From assembly GCA_025454175.1 (NCBI GenBank), contig JALOOX010000026.1, forward strand, positions 1 to 42,804: DNA of 42,804 nt, read 5' to 3'. Under the pieces are notes generated by a model. That model saw only the letters and a list, made by a program, of their open reading frames with translations. It was not told the DNA's origin and ran no database searches. Within the stretch, counting starts at the first letter, position 1, and each line of letters starts with the position of its first letter. Both the position numbers and the translations under genes were made by a program. This DNA is from Syntrophobacteraceae bacterium (GTDB lineage Bacteria; Desulfobacterota; Syntrophobacteria; Syntrophobacterales; Syntrophobacteraceae). This document shows, piece by piece, positions 1 through 8,336 of this stretch.

Positions 1-1
1 G

Positions 2-100
2 CGGCTGATGATCGATCACATTGACAAGAAGCGTGCGGCTCTCGGCATCATGGGCGAGCGCGAGCGCAAGCTCTTCAGCATGGAAGACCGCAGGGCGTAA
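2..100 (+). CDS. C-terminal end of an unidentified protein (partial)
   Basis: An open frame enters from the left edge and gives 32 residues ending ..KLFSMEDRRA before a TAA. The piece is highly charged and probably helical (IDKKRAALG, GERERKL). It is followed 110 bases later by a perfect hairpin, as expected at the end of a transcription unit. The piece is too short to assign a family. Confidence 0.5.
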   Translation, partial: RLMIDHIDKKRAALGIMGERERKLFSMEDRRA

Positions 101-210
101 TGGGTTCCTGAGGCCCTCCGGCCTTTGTACGGACAGTCGAATCTGACTCTCTCGACATGGTAACATGAAAGGGGGCGAGCCCGGGCTTGATGAGTGCTCG
201 TCCACAAGAC

Positions 211-239
211 AGAGGGCCTGCCTTGAAGGCAGGCCCTCT
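211..239. terminator. Perfect 12-bp hairpin, probable bidirectional terminator
   Basis: AGAGGGCCTGCC (211-222) pairs without mismatch with GGCAGGCCCTCT (228-239) around the loop TTGAA. It lies between the end of the plus-strand partial gene and the end of the minus-strand gene at 332-2971, so it can serve both. No strong T-tract follows on either strand, so the terminator role is inferred from position and stem quality. Confidence 0.65.
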
Positions 240-331
240 CCGCTCGTGTTGGTGAATCCCTCGAATCGGGCTCCCTGACTCGCCGCCGGGACGGGTGCAG
301 AGAGCAATCGACTGGTTTTCGTCAACGGCTC

Positions 332-2971
332 CTACCGCCGGCCGCCACCGTCTCGGCCACCCCGACCGCCACGGCTCGAAGCACCCGACGATCGACCGCC
401 GCCGCGGCCGCCTCCATCACCGCGGAAGCTGGATCCGCCTCTCTGGCCACCACCGCCTCTTCGGATGCCGGCTCCGTCGCCTCTGCCCGGTGGGCGCTGC
501 ATGGAGGAGCGGGGCTGAAAGCTTTGTGAGCGGTTGAATTGATTGGACCGTTGAGCACCTCGCTCACGTGCCCTGAACTCCCGGTTGAGACGACCGGTGT
601 CGGGGGACGGCCGCTCAGCCGGCCTCACGGTCTCCCGCCTCGGGGGGCGATCGGTCCGGCGCTGCTGCCTCGCCTGGTCGCGGGCTGCGCGATCCACGCC
701 GGACCAGCGCCCGCCTTCCCGCTGCTGCCAGTTCCCGCGGTTGTCCCGGCGATAGACGTTGCCCTCCCGGTCGGTGTAGACGTTATTCCTTCTCAGTTGC
801 TCGGACGTCGGTCGGGTCCGCCTGGTCTCGCGACGCTCGGCCGCGGCCGCCTGCCTGTCGCGACGGGCTTCAACCCGATCGGTCCGGGCCGGCCTCACCC
901 TGGTCGTATCGGCCAGTCGGTTCTCCATGCCGGGTCGGTTGTACAGGTTGGGCCGGGTGGCCGGGAGGGTTTCAGGCCGCCCGGGGCGCACGCCGGGTCT
1001 GCCCGGCCTCTCTCCAGGGCGGAAAGCGGGACGCTGTCCGGGGCGCCACGCGGGACGATCCCCCGGGCGCCAGGTGGGACGATCTCCTGGCCGCCAGTAA
1101 GGGGTCGGGCGAGGACGCCATCTGGCATGGTCGCGGTGGTGGTAGTAATGGTGATGATGGATGTTGGTGTAACGATAGCCTCCATGCCCCCACCATCCCC
1201 AGCCGTAATAGGGATATCGATGGTGATCCCACCACCGGTCGGTGATGGCCGCCACTGCAAGGCCGACTCCCACGCCCACGATGGCTGGAGCCAGCCATGA
1301 ATAGGGGTTGTAATAAACGGGCTGGTAACCCCACAAGGCCTGGTAGGGGTTGTAGACCGCCGAGAATCCGTAGGTTGCGGAGTAGGGGATATACGCTCTG
1401 GAGCTGTAATAGGGATCATAGGCATAACCGGTGCCGTAGACCACGGTGCCGCGGTCAACGTAACTGCCCGTATAGCCTGGTGTATATCCGACCCGAGCCA
1501 CGTCGTCGGTGGAGTCGTAGACCTTCACGTACCTGGCGTTGTAGTGAGGGTTGCTGGGCGGGATCCTGTAAATATCCCCAGCCACTTCCACACTGACTTT
1601 CCAGGGCCCGTGGGGGGAATCGGATTCATACCACACCGCCTGAACACAGGAGTAATACTTCCCCTTGGCCTTGAACACCGCATCCTGAGTATTGACGGCA
1701 TACTCGACGTCGACATCGGGGATCTTTTCGAACCTGGGCTCCCCATCATACAGGATTTCCACGGTCGCCTTCCCGCGGTCGATGGCGGCCGTCTGGGGAA
1801 TGTAGGTGTCCATGACGGCTTCACGGGCCGGCTGAGTTCCCGCGACGCTGACCAGCACGAATCCCTTGACGGAGCCTTCCGGGATCCTGGCGAAATCCGC
1901 CGGAAGGCCGGTCGGGGGGACGTACGCCCATGGGCCGGTTTCGAGGGACCTGCCGCTGAACCACCTTCCGGAGATGAGCACGTAGTACGTGCTGTCCGCC
2001 GTATTCATGAAGATGTTGTCTTCGGTGTTGCTCACGTAAAGTAAATTGGTGTTCTCGATGGGAGTGTATTGAGGCTCACCTTCGGTGACGATGAGCTCCG
2101 AAGGCTCGGTGCTCACGACGATCTCGGGCAGTGCTCCTCCCTCACGAGGCTCGATCTGACGTCCGGGCCCGGCGGGTCCTGTCCGCCCTGTCTCCCCTTC
2201 AGATCTCGCAGCCTGTCTGTCGGCCTCACGTCTCTTCTTTTCCTCCACCTCCCGGATTGGCTCGGGTGGAGTCTCCATGGGCTGCCACGGTCCCTGAAGG
2301 GCGAGGGAGTATGCCCAGACATCTCCTGCTTTGAGATAGTAGGCCTTGTCCTGGGGGAGGTAGTACATCACGAAGGGAGTGTTGACCACCCTCATGAGCG
2401 TCGAATCCGGGATGGGCATCAGTCTCGGTTCTCCATCCAGCAGGACGAGGACGGCGGGTTGCTTGCGGTAGATGATCCCCGGAGGATCGTTCCGGAGGTT
2501 TTCCGCCTCCTCTCGCTGCTTTTCCACGAGCTCCATGGCGGTCACCAGTCGATCGAGGGCTATGGTGTGCACATCTCCCTCGATCTGGGCATTGATGAAA
2601 TCCTGGACTTCCCGGACTTCTTCAGCGGCGGCGCTCGGAAACCGCGTATCGGTCACCTTGATTTCGTAAATCCTGGCCATGCGGGTGTCGCGATCGACTT
2701 CGACGCGCGCGTCGATCCAGATGGCCCCAAAAACGGGCTCCCTCCGATCTTTCTTACGGGCGGACACGGCGGCGCGGGCCGTGAGCCTGTCGTCCTTGAA
2801 ACCCTCCAGCTGCGGCTGGTAGATCAGAACCTCACCCTTGGCGTCCTCGAAACGCCTGGGCCAGTCGTCCGGCTCGGCGGCAATGCTCGGCGGCGCCCAA
2901 ACGAAACCGGCCACGGCCAGGACCATCATGACACGACAAAAGACTTCCCCTCGACGCTTTGAACCTCCCAT
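332..2971 (-). CDS. Large exported protein with three GEP..GPW modules and a WRPG/RGG-rich tail
   Basis: 879 residues with a signal peptide (about 1-32, ending SIAAEP). Three internal modules of one pattern (GEP, then PI, NT, YY, W and finally GPW) lie near residues 179-229, 298-348 and 409-457. A Tyr-rich stretch (495-560) and a hydrophobic segment (about 560-577) follow. After these come a Trp/His-rich patch with four consecutive His (605-608), tandem WRPGxRP units (626-660), and a basic Arg/Gly-rich tail with RGG triplets. The start is firm: GGAGGTG stands 5 bases before the ATG. Such proteins are usually annotated as hypothetical or loosely as carbohydrate-binding. I infer an envelope or surface protein, perhaps binding polyanions through the tail; the function is unknown. 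The tail composition explains the many long antisense frames over 320-1600. Confidence 0.85.
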   Translation of the reverse strand: MGGSKRRGEVFCRVMMVLAVAGFVWAPPSIAAEPDDWPRRFEDAKGEVLIYQPQLEGFKDDRLTARAAVSARKKDRREPVFGAIWIDARVEVDRDTRMARIYEIKVTDTRFPSAAAEEVREVQDFINAQIEGDVHTIALDRLVTAMELVEKQREEAENLRNDPPGIIYRKQPAVLVLLDGEPRLMPIPDSTLMRVVNTPFVMYYLPQDKAYYLKAGDVWAYSLALQGPWQPMETPPEPIREVEEKKRREADRQAARSEGETGRTGPAGPGRQIEPREGGALPEIVVSTEPSELIVTEGEPQYTPIENTNLLYVSNTEDNIFMNTADSTYYVLISGRWFSGRSLETGPWAYVPPTGLPADFARIPEGSVKGFVLVSVAGTQPAREAVMDTYIPQTAAIDRGKATVEILYDGEPRFEKIPDVDVEYAVNTQDAVFKAKGKYYSCVQAVWYESDSPHGPWKVSVEVAGDIYRIPPSNPHYNARYVKVYDSTDDVARVGYTPGYTGSYVDRGTVVYGTGYAYDPYYSSRAYIPYSATYGFSAVYNPYQALWGYQPVYYNPYSWLAPAIVGVGVGLAVAAITDRWWDHHRYPYYGWGWWGHGGYRYTNIHHHHYYHHRDHARWRPRPTPYWRPGDRPTWRPGDRPAWRPGQRPAFRPGERPGRPGVRPGRPETLPATRPNLYNRPGMENRLADTTRVRPARTDRVEARRDRQAAAAERRETRRTRPTSEQLRRNNVYTDREGNVYRRDNRGNWQQREGGRWSGVDRAARDQARQQRRTDRPPRRETVRPAERPSPDTGRLNREFRARERGAQRSNQFNRSQSFQPRSSMQRPPGRGDGAGIRRGGGGQRGGSSFRGDGGGRGGGRSSGASSRGGRGGRDGGGRR

Positions 2972-3141
2972 CTTCGCACCTCCCTTTCCGGATGAAGATA
3001 CAGGAGCTTCCCTTCACTGTGTCTCAAAAGACTATAAATAATCTAAGCACGGCAACCTGAATTAACCATTGCCGCGCCGGCAGGTCGTCTCCGGCCAGCG
3101 ACGCCCATCGCGGGGAATCCGATCTCAACTTCATGGGTCGG

Positions 3142-4161
3142 TCACACGCGGTAATACTCCCGATACCATTGCACGAAGCGGGCGATCCCCTCTTCGATGG
3201 AAGTGCGGGGGTGGAAGCCGAAATCGCGGGAAAGGTCATCGATGTCCGCGAAAGTGGCCGGCACATCCCCGGGCTGAAGCGGCATGAAGTGCTTTTCAGC
3301 CTTCTTGCCCAGACACTCCTCGATGACCTCGATGTAGCGCATGAGCTCCACGGGCTGGTTGTTGCCGATGTTGTAGATGCGATAGGGAGCATAACTGGCT
3401 CCCGGGTCGGGGGCGTCGCCCGTCCACGACGGATCGGGCTCCGGGGGCCGTTCCATGATGCGCGCGATTCCTTCCACGATGTCATCGATGTACGTGAAGT
3501 CCCTCTTCATGCGCCCGTGGTTGAACACCTGGATGGGCTCGCTGGCGAGGATGGCGCGCGTGAACAGAAAGAGAGCCATGTCCGGGCGTCCCCAGGGGCC
3601 ATAGACGGTGAAGAACCGCAGACCGGTGCATGGAAGCCCGTAGAGATGGGCATAGGTGTGGGCCATGAGCTCGTTGGCCTTCTTTGTGGCGGCGTAGAGG
3701 GAAACGGGGTGGTCCACGTTGTGGTGCACGGAGAAGGGCATTCGGGTATTGGCGCCGTAGACGGAGCTGGACGAAGCGAAGAGCAGGTGTCCGACATTTC
3801 GATGCCTGCATCCCTCGAGAATATGCACAAATCCCGCGAGGTTGCTTTCCACGTACGCGTGGGGGTTGGTGAGGGAGTAACGGACTCCGGCCTGGGCGGC
3901 CAGGTTGACCACCACGCCGAAGTCGTTTTCGCCGAAAAGAGTCTCCACGCCGGCCCGGTCCTCGAGACTCAGCCGGGCGAACCGAAACGCGCCGAAGTCC
4001 TGGAGCTGGCTCAGGCGCGCCTGTTTCAACGTGACGTCATAATAGGGATTCATGTTGTCGAGGCCGACCACGTCGCGACCGCTTCGAAGGAGTCGGAGGC
4101 AGAGGTGATAGCCGATGAATCCGGCGCAGCCGGTCACAAGAACCGATGGTTCTGAAGGCAT
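3142..4161 (-). CDS. NAD-dependent epimerase, probable UDP-glucuronate 4-epimerase
   Basis: 339 residues of the extended short-chain dehydrogenase family. The NAD-binding motif G11-x2-G14-x2-G17 and D35 (GLDN) are present, as is the catalytic Y156-x3-K160 (YAATK) with SSSVYG before it. The segment NPYYDVxLKxARL after the first Rossmann strand is typical of UDP-glucuronate 4-epimerases (the CapI/LspL group), which make UDP-galacturonate for surface polysaccharide. The frame stays open further upstream, but the ATG at 4161 follows AAGGAAG at a proper distance and starts right before the Rossmann motif. It lies 79 bases after the stress-protein gene and may share its transcript. Epimerase is secure; the exact substrate is inferred. 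Confidence 0.9.
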   Translation of the reverse strand: MPSEPSVLVTGCAGFIGYHLCLRLLRSGRDVVGLDNMNPYYDVTLKQARLSQLQDFGAFRFARLSLEDRAGVETLFGENDFGVVVNLAAQAGVRYSLTNPHAYVESNLAGFVHILEGCRHRNVGHLLFASSSSVYGANTRMPFSVHHNVDHPVSLYAATKKANELMAHTYAHLYGLPCTGLRFFTVYGPWGRPDMALFLFTRAILASEPIQVFNHGRMKRDFTYIDDIVEGIARIMERPPEPDPSWTGDAPDPGASYAPYRIYNIGNNQPVELMRYIEVIEECLGKKAEKHFMPLQPGDVPATFADIDDLSRDFGFHPRTSIEEGIARFVQWYREYYRV

Positions 4162-4240
4162 GGGAGGGTTCTTCCTTTCAAGATCGTGTCGAGATCGTGC
4201 CAAGACCGTGATGCGTGAAACGAGCTCGAGCCGGGAGGCG

Positions 4241-4711
4241 TCAGTCGTTCCGCTTTCCGATGCGAACGGTGAGCACCGAGCAGGGAGCCTTGCGCACCAC
4301 ACGGTCGGCTGTACTTCCAAAGAGAACGTGGGCCAGCCCCGTGAGCCCATGGGAGCCCATGACGATGAGATCCAGCTCCCTCTCCTCGGCCAGACGGATG
4401 ATCTCGGTGGAGGCGTAGCCGGAGAGCAGATGAATCTCGTATGGCTGCTTCTCCTTGAGCTGATCGACATACCGGCCTTGGATGGTTTCCTGGGCTCCCT
4501 GCTTGACCTGGTCGATGAACTTGGAATCGTATTCGATGGGCATGAATGACTGGTGGGCCGGGGGGGCCACCGAGAATGTCACCATGACGTGAACGATATG
4601 CAGGGTGGCCCCGTAATGCCACGCGAGGTCCTTGGCCGCAATGAAGGCCTCATCGGCATTGTCGGAAAAGTCCGTGCAGAATGCAATGTTCTTGAATATA
4701 TCCGTTCGCAT
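4241..4711 (-). CDS. Universal stress protein, UspA family, ATP-binding type
   Basis: 156 residues forming one Usp domain. D14 (FCTDFS) sits in the first strand. The nucleotide loop G119-x2-G122-x9-G132-S133 matches the ATP-binding subclass, and the protein ends with the usual PCSVLTVR strand. The start at 4711 is set by AAGGAGGAAGG just upstream; the open frame runs further but has no better site. These are cytoplasmic proteins linked to survival under starvation or oxidative stress; the trigger here is unknown. A possible sigma-70 promoter lies about 230 bases upstream on the minus strand. Confidence 0.92.
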   Translation of the reverse strand: MRTDIFKNIAFCTDFSDNADEAFIAAKDLAWHYGATLHIVHVMVTFSVAPPAHQSFMPIEYDSKFIDQVKQGAQETIQGRYVDQLKEKQPYEIHLLSGYASTEIIRLAEERELDLIVMGSHGLTGLAHVLFGSTADRVVRKAPCSVLTVRIGKRND

Positions 4712-4941
4712 GACCTTCCTCCTTTCCGCTCCCGGGCTCACCCCCTCGGGGGTAGCTCGGAAAGGACCGAATCGGCGCTCCAGGAGGATTCCGGGCCGGC
4801 TCGCAAGAGCCCCCCGTGTCCCGATTGTCCGGGCGACGCATGCGGAGAGGTCGGGCCAGGAGACAAAACACGAGCCAATTGAATTCCCTGGGCAGCCGTT
4901 TTGGTTGTGGAGCTCCATTTCCCACTGGAACGACCCGAACC

Positions 4942-4971
4942 ACTATACTTTGCCGAACCCCATGAGCGCAA
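4942..4971 (-). promoter_or_regulatory. Candidate sigma-70 promoter for the stress-protein gene
   Basis: Read on the minus strand: TTGCGC (4971-4966), an 18-base spacer, then TATAGT (4947-4942, five of six consensus bases). It faces the universal stress protein gene and would give a leader of roughly 225 bases. The -35 box is poor, so this is a moderate candidate only. Confidence 0.35.
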
Positions 4972-5048
4972 TGATTACTGCGCGCGTGACGTCGACCGAT
5001 CTGAACAGTTTCATCCGCCGATCCGACGATCTCATCACGGTTCGCGGC

Positions 5049-5077
5049 TTGACAAGGTATCGCTCGATCGCTAGGAT
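5049..5077 (+). promoter_or_regulatory. Sigma-70-type promoter upstream of the small membrane protein
   Basis: TTGACA (5049-5054, perfect) and TAGGAT (5072-5077) are separated by exactly 17 bases. The first gene downstream on this strand is the 57-codon ORF at 5189, followed by the glycosyltransferase and receiver. The start site would fall near 5084. Confidence 0.55.
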
Positions 5078-5188
5078 GCCCGGTGCCACAAGCTTGCATT
5101 CCCGTGGTGCAGCCGATGATTGAGCACGCTCAGGTATTCCCGACAATGGGCTGCGGCTGATGCGCCGCCGCAAGGATGACCCTGCCCC

Positions 5189-5362
5189 ATGAGAATTAAC
5201 GTCCTGGCCATTCGAGTGATTCTCGGCGTCTTCTTTGCCATCCTTCTGGGACGATTGTTCTTTCCCAATTCAGGACCGGCCATGATCGCGGGGATCGCTT
5301 TGATGCTCGTGTTTTTCGCTTACTTGCTCGAGTCCGTTCACGGTCGGCGAGACGGGAGCTAG
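5189..5362 (+). CDS. Small two-segment membrane protein, unrecognised
   Basis: 57 residues beginning MRINVLAIRV. Two hydrophobic stretches (about residues 4-24 and 30-49) are separated by a short FFPNSGPA turn; the tail is charged (HGRRDGS). AAGGA lies about 12 bases upstream of the ATG, and a perfect -35 box with a 17-base spacer lies about 110 bases upstream. The glycosyltransferase starts within 100 bases on the same strand, so it may be part of that operon. I do not recognise a family; a small inner-membrane partner of the glycosyltransferase is conceivable but unproven. Confidence 0.6.
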   Translation: MRINVLAIRVILGVFFAILLGRLFFPNSGPAMIAGIALMLVFFAYLLESVHGRRDGS

Positions 5363-5458
5363 GCCGGTCGGATTCACGAGACTCGATCGAAATCGATGTT
5401 CTTCAAGTGGTTCAGGCAGGATTCACAGGGCGAGACCGACCAGTCAGGAGAGGATGGC

Positions 5459-6673
5459 ATGTCATTGTTGGAAGAGAATCCCCAGAAGGTTGCCAGATGT
5501 GACATCGTGGTGGCCATTCCCACTTTCAACGAGTCGGAGACCATTGCGAGGACGGCGGAATGCGCGGCCAGAGGACTCCTGGATCACTTCGGGGATCTCA
5601 GCGGCGTGATCGTCAACTGTGACAATCATTCCGCGGACGGCACGAAGGAGGCTTTCTTCTCTTCCAGGAGCGAAATACCCCGGATCTACATTTCCACGCC
5701 GCCCGGCGTCCATGGCAAGGGAAACAACCTGCGCAACCTTTACGAGCTGGTTCGCAGACTCGAGCCCAAGGCGGTGGTGGTGGTGGAATCCGATATCTCC
5801 AACATGGGGCCTCACTGGATCAAGAAGCTTGCGGAGCCGGTGCTCAAGGGAATGGGTTATGTGTGCCCCCTGTATGTCCGGCACAAGTACGAAGCGACCC
5901 TCACCAGCTCCATTGTTTACCCCATGACGCGCTGCCTTTACGGTCGGCGGGTTCGGCAGCCCAATGCCGGCGACTTCGCCTTCAAGGGCGAGCTGGTGGA
6001 GACTTTTCTCACCTGCCCCATCTGGACGGATTCCGTCAGGAATTACGGCATCGACACCTGGATGACCACGGTAGCCCTGAGCACCCGAATCCCCCTGAGC
6101 CAGGCCTTCATAGGCGCCCCCAAAATCCATCGGGTGAAGGACCCTTATGCCCACCTGGCTCAGCTGTTTCGACAGATCGTGGCTACCATCTTCGACCTCA
6201 TGATCCATTACGCGGACTTCTGGCCACAGGTGAAATGGAGCAAGCCCACCGCCCTTTCCGGGATGGAGGCCCAGGAGGTGGAAACGCCGCTGCCCGTTGA
6301 AGTCAACACCGCCCGACTCCATGACCGCTTCGTGCAGGGATTCGAAAGCTTCGGACATGTCTGGCAGGCGGTGTTCGATCAGACGGTCTACCACAAGCTT
6401 GTGGAAATCCGAGGACTGGGACTCCAGCACTTTTCCCTGCCCAGCCAGACCTGGGCGCGCATTCTGTTCGACGCGGCGGTGGCCTACCGGAGCATGGGCG
6501 AGGGGGAGAGGACCAATCTCCTGGATGCCCTGCTGCCGCTTTACCTGGGGAAGGTGCTCACCCTGGTCAAGAAGACCGAGCGGATGTCACTCCAGCAAGC
6601 CGAGGAATACATCGAGAACGAATGCACCATTTTTGAGGAAAACAAGCCTCATCTGATCAAGAGATGGGAGTGA
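5459..6673 (+). CDS. GT-A fold glycosyltransferase, related to GT2/GT78/GT81 enzymes
   Basis: 404 residues from this start. The N-terminal nucleotide-sugar domain shows VVAIPTFNES, then VNCDNHSADGT, and the metal-binding acidic motif VVVESDISNMGP. A later NAGDFAFKGEL plus GIDTWMTTVA segment resembles the acceptor region of the mannosylglycerate and glucosyl-3-phosphoglycerate synthase groups. The C-terminal 150 residues are helical with no transmembrane segment, so the enzyme is probably cytoplasmic. An in-frame ATG at 5396 would add 21 residues but has no ribosome site, whereas AGGAGAGG stands 5 bases before 5459. A receiver gene follows 22 bases later. A role in compatible solute or glycolipid synthesis is inference only. 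Confidence 0.8.
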   Translation: MSLLEENPQKVARCDIVVAIPTFNESETIARTAECAARGLLDHFGDLSGVIVNCDNHSADGTKEAFFSSRSEIPRIYISTPPGVHGKGNNLRNLYELVRRLEPKAVVVVESDISNMGPHWIKKLAEPVLKGMGYVCPLYVRHKYEATLTSSIVYPMTRCLYGRRVRQPNAGDFAFKGELVETFLTCPIWTDSVRNYGIDTWMTTVALSTRIPLSQAFIGAPKIHRVKDPYAHLAQLFRQIVATIFDLMIHYADFWPQVKWSKPTALSGMEAQEVETPLPVEVNTARLHDRFVQGFESFGHVWQAVFDQTVYHKLVEIRGLGLQHFSLPSQTWARILFDAAVAYRSMGEGERTNLLDALLPLYLGKVLTLVKKTERMSLQQAEEYIENECTIFEENKPHLIKRWE

Positions 6674-6695
6674 TCGTCCTTAAGGAGGAAACGAA

Positions 6696-7058
6696 ATGCC
6701 GAAGATCCTGGTTGTGGATGACGAGGAGCACATCCGACTGCTCTATTCCGAGGAATTGAAGGAAGCCGGCTACGAGGTCATCACGGCGGAAAACGGATAT
6801 AAGCTTCTGGAGCGCATCGAGGACGAAAAGCCCGACCTGGTGGTTCTCGATATCAAGATGGTGGACTACAATGGCTTGGATCTACTCCAGGACATTCGAA
6901 ACCGGTTCTATGACCTTCCGGTGATCCTCTCGACGGCGTACGATACGTTTAAGGAGGACATGAAGTCGATTGCGGCGGATTTCTATGTCGTCAAAAGCTT
7001 CGATCTCACTGAGCTCAAGCACAAGATCGCAATGGCTCTGGAGACCAGGCTGCCCTGA
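6696..7058 (+). CDS. Stand-alone receiver domain (CheY-like response regulator)
   Basis: 120 residues, a single receiver without an output domain. The acidic pair D8-D9, phosphoacceptor D52 (VVLDIKM), T80 and K100 are all present. The usual Lys-Pro after strand 5 is Lys-Ser (VVKSFD), a less common variant. AAGGAGGAAACGAA precedes the ATG. The gene starts 22 bases after the glycosyltransferase and is probably cotranscribed with it. No kinase is encoded nearby, so its partner must lie elsewhere. Confidence 0.9.
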   Translation: MPKILVVDDEEHIRLLYSEELKEAGYEVITAENGYKLLERIEDEKPDLVVLDIKMVDYNGLDLLQDIRNRFYDLPVILSTAYDTFKEDMKSIAADFYVVKSFDLTELKHKIAMALETRLP

Positions 7059-7085
7059 GCCTGGGTGAGCCTCGATTTTCGGCAC

Positions 7086-7134
7086 CGGCGGGACCCGGCA
7101 TCCGGGGGAATGCCCCCGAACAGGGCTCCCGCCG
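7086..7134. terminator. Two-tier hairpin between convergent genes
   Basis: The outer arms CGGCGGGA (7086-7093) and TCCCGCCG (7127-7134) pair perfectly. They continue as CCC/GGG after a one-base bulge. An inner hairpin CGGGGG-AATG-CCCCCG (7103-7118) sits inside. It lies after the receiver gene and before the 3' end of lptG on the other strand, which suits a terminator for one or both, though no T-run follows. Confidence 0.5.
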
Positions 7135-7249
7135 ACATCATGGCAGGCAAAGTGGCGTTCACTCCCAGAAACGAGCCATGAATTCACGCAATGCGGTGAG
7201 CGGAAGACGACGCACCCGCGAGCACCGCTCCATATCCCCTTCCCAGCTT

Positions 7250-8329
7250 CTACCAGCCGGTTTCCCTCAGCCAGAGATATAAGGCCACGGCTCCGAAAAT
7301 CAGATTTCCGGACCACACCCCGATGATGGGCGGCAGAATGCCCGCCAGAGCCAGTGAGGATCCCAAATGGGTCAGGGCCATGTAAACGGAAGCCGCGAGC
7401 AGGGCGAGGCCGATTCCCGCGGCGATTCCTCCGTGGAGACCCTGCCTCAGGGCCAGGGTGATGCCCAGAAGCGTCAGGATGAGGGTGGTGACGGGAGCCG
7501 CCGTCCGCAGGTTCAGCTCGACCTCGTAGGGGATGGCATTGTAACCCTCCCTGCGAATCTTCTGCGTATATCGGTAGAGATCCAGCCAATCCAGCTCCTC
7601 GGGGAGAGTCGCCAGGCTCGAGAAATCCTCGAGGGTTTCCTCCAGGACCAGGGTGCGGGTCTCGAACCATTCCTGATGAATGTCCTGGCCGCTGAACCTC
7701 AGAATGAGACCGTCTTCGGCAATCCAGCCTTCATGCTCCCATCTGAGCCGCCTGGCGTCCAGTCTCTCCGTCAGCCGAAACTTGTCGTCCAGGAAGAACA
7801 GGGACACCTTTTCGAGCGTCTGCAGCTTTCGGTCATGGACGCGAATCTGGTAGATGATGTTGCGGCCCCTGAACCAGACGTTCTCCTGGCTCCAGGAGAG
7901 GGCCTGCCTGCGGTGCTGAACGTACTCCTGCCAAATGGACTGCGACTTCTGGCTCAGGCCCCGGGCGAAGAGCTCCCCGACCCCGAAATGAATGGCCGCG
8001 ACGACCAGGGCCGCCAGCGCAATGGGACCCGCATAGCGAAAGGAATGAATGCCGGCGGCCCTCAATGCGATGAGCTCCCTGTTGCGCTTCAGAATGCCGA
8101 GGGCGATGAGGGTCGCCAGGAGGAGGCTCATGGGAATCCCCTGCATGGCCACAATGGGGAGCTTGTAAAGAAAATACTGGGCGACCTGGAGCGCCGGGAC
8201 CTGTTTCTCCAGGAGGTCGTCCACCTTTTCGAAGAAGTCAATGATCAGGTAGAGCCCCACAAAGGCCAGGAGCGCCAGCGCGAACACGGGAAGCAGGTGC
8301 TTGAGTACGTAGCGGGACAGTATCTTCAT
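7250..8329 (-). CDS. lptG: LPS export permease LptG (YjgP/YjgQ family)
   Basis: 359 residues. Six membrane segments in the family arrangement: about three in the first 115 residues, a periplasmic jellyroll-like middle (about 120-265), and three at the C-terminus. The N-terminal MKILSRYVLK and the RNRELIALRAAG loop are family marks. LptF and LptG form the inner-membrane core that LptB drives to extract LPS toward the LptC-A-D bridge. The ATG at 8329 was chosen: it starts at the canonical N-terminus, has GAGGG upstream, and lies 7 bases after the lptF stop. The two genes are one operon. No lptB, lptA or lptC is in the window. Confidence 0.92.
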   Translation of the reverse strand: MKILSRYVLKHLLPVFALALLAFVGLYLIIDFFEKVDDLLEKQVPALQVAQYFLYKLPIVAMQGIPMSLLLATLIALGILKRNRELIALRAAGIHSFRYAGPIALAALVVAAIHFGVGELFARGLSQKSQSIWQEYVQHRRQALSWSQENVWFRGRNIIYQIRVHDRKLQTLEKVSLFFLDDKFRLTERLDARRLRWEHEGWIAEDGLILRFSGQDIHQEWFETRTLVLEETLEDFSSLATLPEELDWLDLYRYTQKIRREGYNAIPYEVELNLRTAAPVTTLILTLLGITLALRQGLHGGIAAGIGLALLAASVYMALTHLGSSLALAGILPPIIGVWSGNLIFGAVALYLWLRETGW

Positions 8330-8336
8330 GGGACCC

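Noticed and set aside
539..1300. A 253-residue plus-strand frame over the repetitive tail gene
   Set aside because: It mirrors the Arg/Pro/Gly-rich tail of the minus-strand exported protein, has no ribosome site, and reads as Pro/Gly/Arg low complexity.
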